A DNA stretch of 5,513 bases from the NCBI GenBank assembly GCA_900555375.1, contig USLC01000063.1, positions 1-5,513 of the forward strand, written 5' to 3'. Positions 4,957 to 5,513 of the stretch are shown piece by piece (the first letter of the stretch is position 1; each line of letters opens with the position of its first letter). The position numbers and the translations under genes are program-made. The stretch is from an uncultured Eubacteriales bacterium. Lineage in GTDB: Bacteria > Bacillota > Clostridia > Monoglobales > Monoglobaceae. Under the pieces are notes generated by a model. It saw only the letters and a program-made list of their open reading frames with translations. It searched no databases and was not told the DNA's origin.

Positions 4957-5513
4957 ATGAAGCTTCACGGAATGATTTTTGATATGGACGGGACCCTGTT
5001 TGACACAGAACGTCAGTATATAGAAACATACCATCGGATTGCCGATGAACGCGGTCTTGACCTCCCGCACGAATTTACACTGTCCTGTATGGGGCTTCCG
5101 CGCGAGGAGGTTTGCCGAAAATATAAAAAACGGTTCGGCGATGAATTCGATTTTTACGAGTTCAGAGGCGAGATGTTTAAACGCGTTCATAAATTATGGG
5201 ACGACTTTGGGATTCCTCTGCGCCCCGGAACAAAAGAGCTTCTGGCGCTTTGCAGAGACAAAAATATCCCCTGCGCCGTTGCCACGTCCACGGCGAAAGA
5301 CTCTGCCGTGTCTATGCTTACACGCACGGATATATACGAATATTTTACCGCCGTTGTCGGCGGTGACGAAATAAAAAACGGCAAGCCGAACCCCGATATA
5401 TTTATCGAAGCGGCACGCCGTATAGATGTTCCGCCGCAAAAGTGCGGCGGTGTTGAAGATTCGCGCAACGGTATCCTTGCGATATGCGCGGCGAAAATGA
5501 CTTCATTTCTTAT
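4957..5513 (+). CDS. HAD-superfamily phosphatase, beta-PGM/Gph-like (3' end missing)
   Basis: Probable cytoplasmic phosphohydrolase or phosphoglucomutase-type enzyme. The substrate cannot be told from sequence. I translated it as 185 codons before the edge; family members are usually about 210-230 residues, so roughly the last 30-45 are missing. Motif I is FDMDGTLFD (8-16), with nucleophile Asp9 and acid/base Asp11. Residues about 17-85 form an all-helical C1 cap, as in beta-phosphoglucomutase, phosphoglycolate phosphatase and similar proteins. Motif II is in AVATST (107-112). Motif III is NGKPNPDIF (141-149), with Lys143. Motif IV is GVEDSRNGI (165-173), with Glu167 and Asp168. The usual Ala-Ala-Gly-Met after motif IV reads Ala-Ala-Lys-Met here, a small departure. 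It is divergent from spoIIIA with its own promoter, so a role in sporulation is not implied. Confidence 0.92.
   Translation, partial: MKLHGMIFDMDGTLFDTERQYIETYHRIADERGLDLPHEFTLSCMGLPREEVCRKYKKRFGDEFDFYEFRGEMFKRVHKLWDDFGIPLRPGTKELLALCRDKNIPCAVATSTAKDSAVSMLTRTDIYEYFTAVVGGDEIKNGKPNPDIFIEAARRIDVPPQKCGGVEDSRNGILAICAAKMTSFL

Noticed and set aside
5187..5468. Minus-strand frames opposite the HAD gene
   Set aside because: The plus strand here encodes HAD motifs II-IV in order. The opposing frames have no ribosome site and no recognisable domain.

Overview
The window is dominated by one operon read leftward (minus strand): the sporulation cluster spoIIIA, in the canonical order spoIIIAA-AB-AC-AD-AE-AF-AG-AH. 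It starts at 4775 and runs off the left edge, where spoIIIAH is cut after 125 codons. A separate rightward gene for a HAD-family phosphatase starts at 4957 and is cut by the right edge. All eight spoIIIA genes can be recognised from protein hallmarks, so the source is an endospore-forming Firmicute. The roughly even base composition, the mixed codon use and the short proteins relative to Bacillus subtilis suggest a Clostridia-type genome. I cannot name the species.

Layout from right to left: HAD hydrolase (4957 to edge, plus); a 181-bp divergent intergenic region (4776-4956) with a housekeeping-type promoter for the hydrolase and a sigma-E-like promoter for spoIIIA; then spoIIIAA (ATPase), AB, AC, AD, AE (membrane platform), AF and AG (ring-type proteins) and AH (channel component facing SpoIIQ). 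Gene spacing is tight: AA and AB overlap by 4 bases, AC and AD are 2 bases apart, AE and AF 6 bases apart. The exception is the 69-base AG-AH gap, which can form a small RNA hairpin.

Together these proteins build, in the mother cell's outer forespore membrane, the SpoIIIA half of the SpoIIIA-SpoIIQ channel (the feeding tube). It resembles type II/III secretion systems and is needed for forespore integrity and late sigma-G activity after engulfment. The sigma-E-like promoter fits mother-cell expression.

I found no RNA genes, mobile elements, CRISPR arrays, frameshifts or signs of transfer. The core of the window is a known system. The less ordinary signals are in the divergent regulatory region: an 8-bp inverted repeat that uses the sigma-E -10 element as one arm, a tiny leader ORF that meets the spoIIIAA start in a GTGA overlap, and a hairpin at the predicted 5' end of the hydrolase mRNA.
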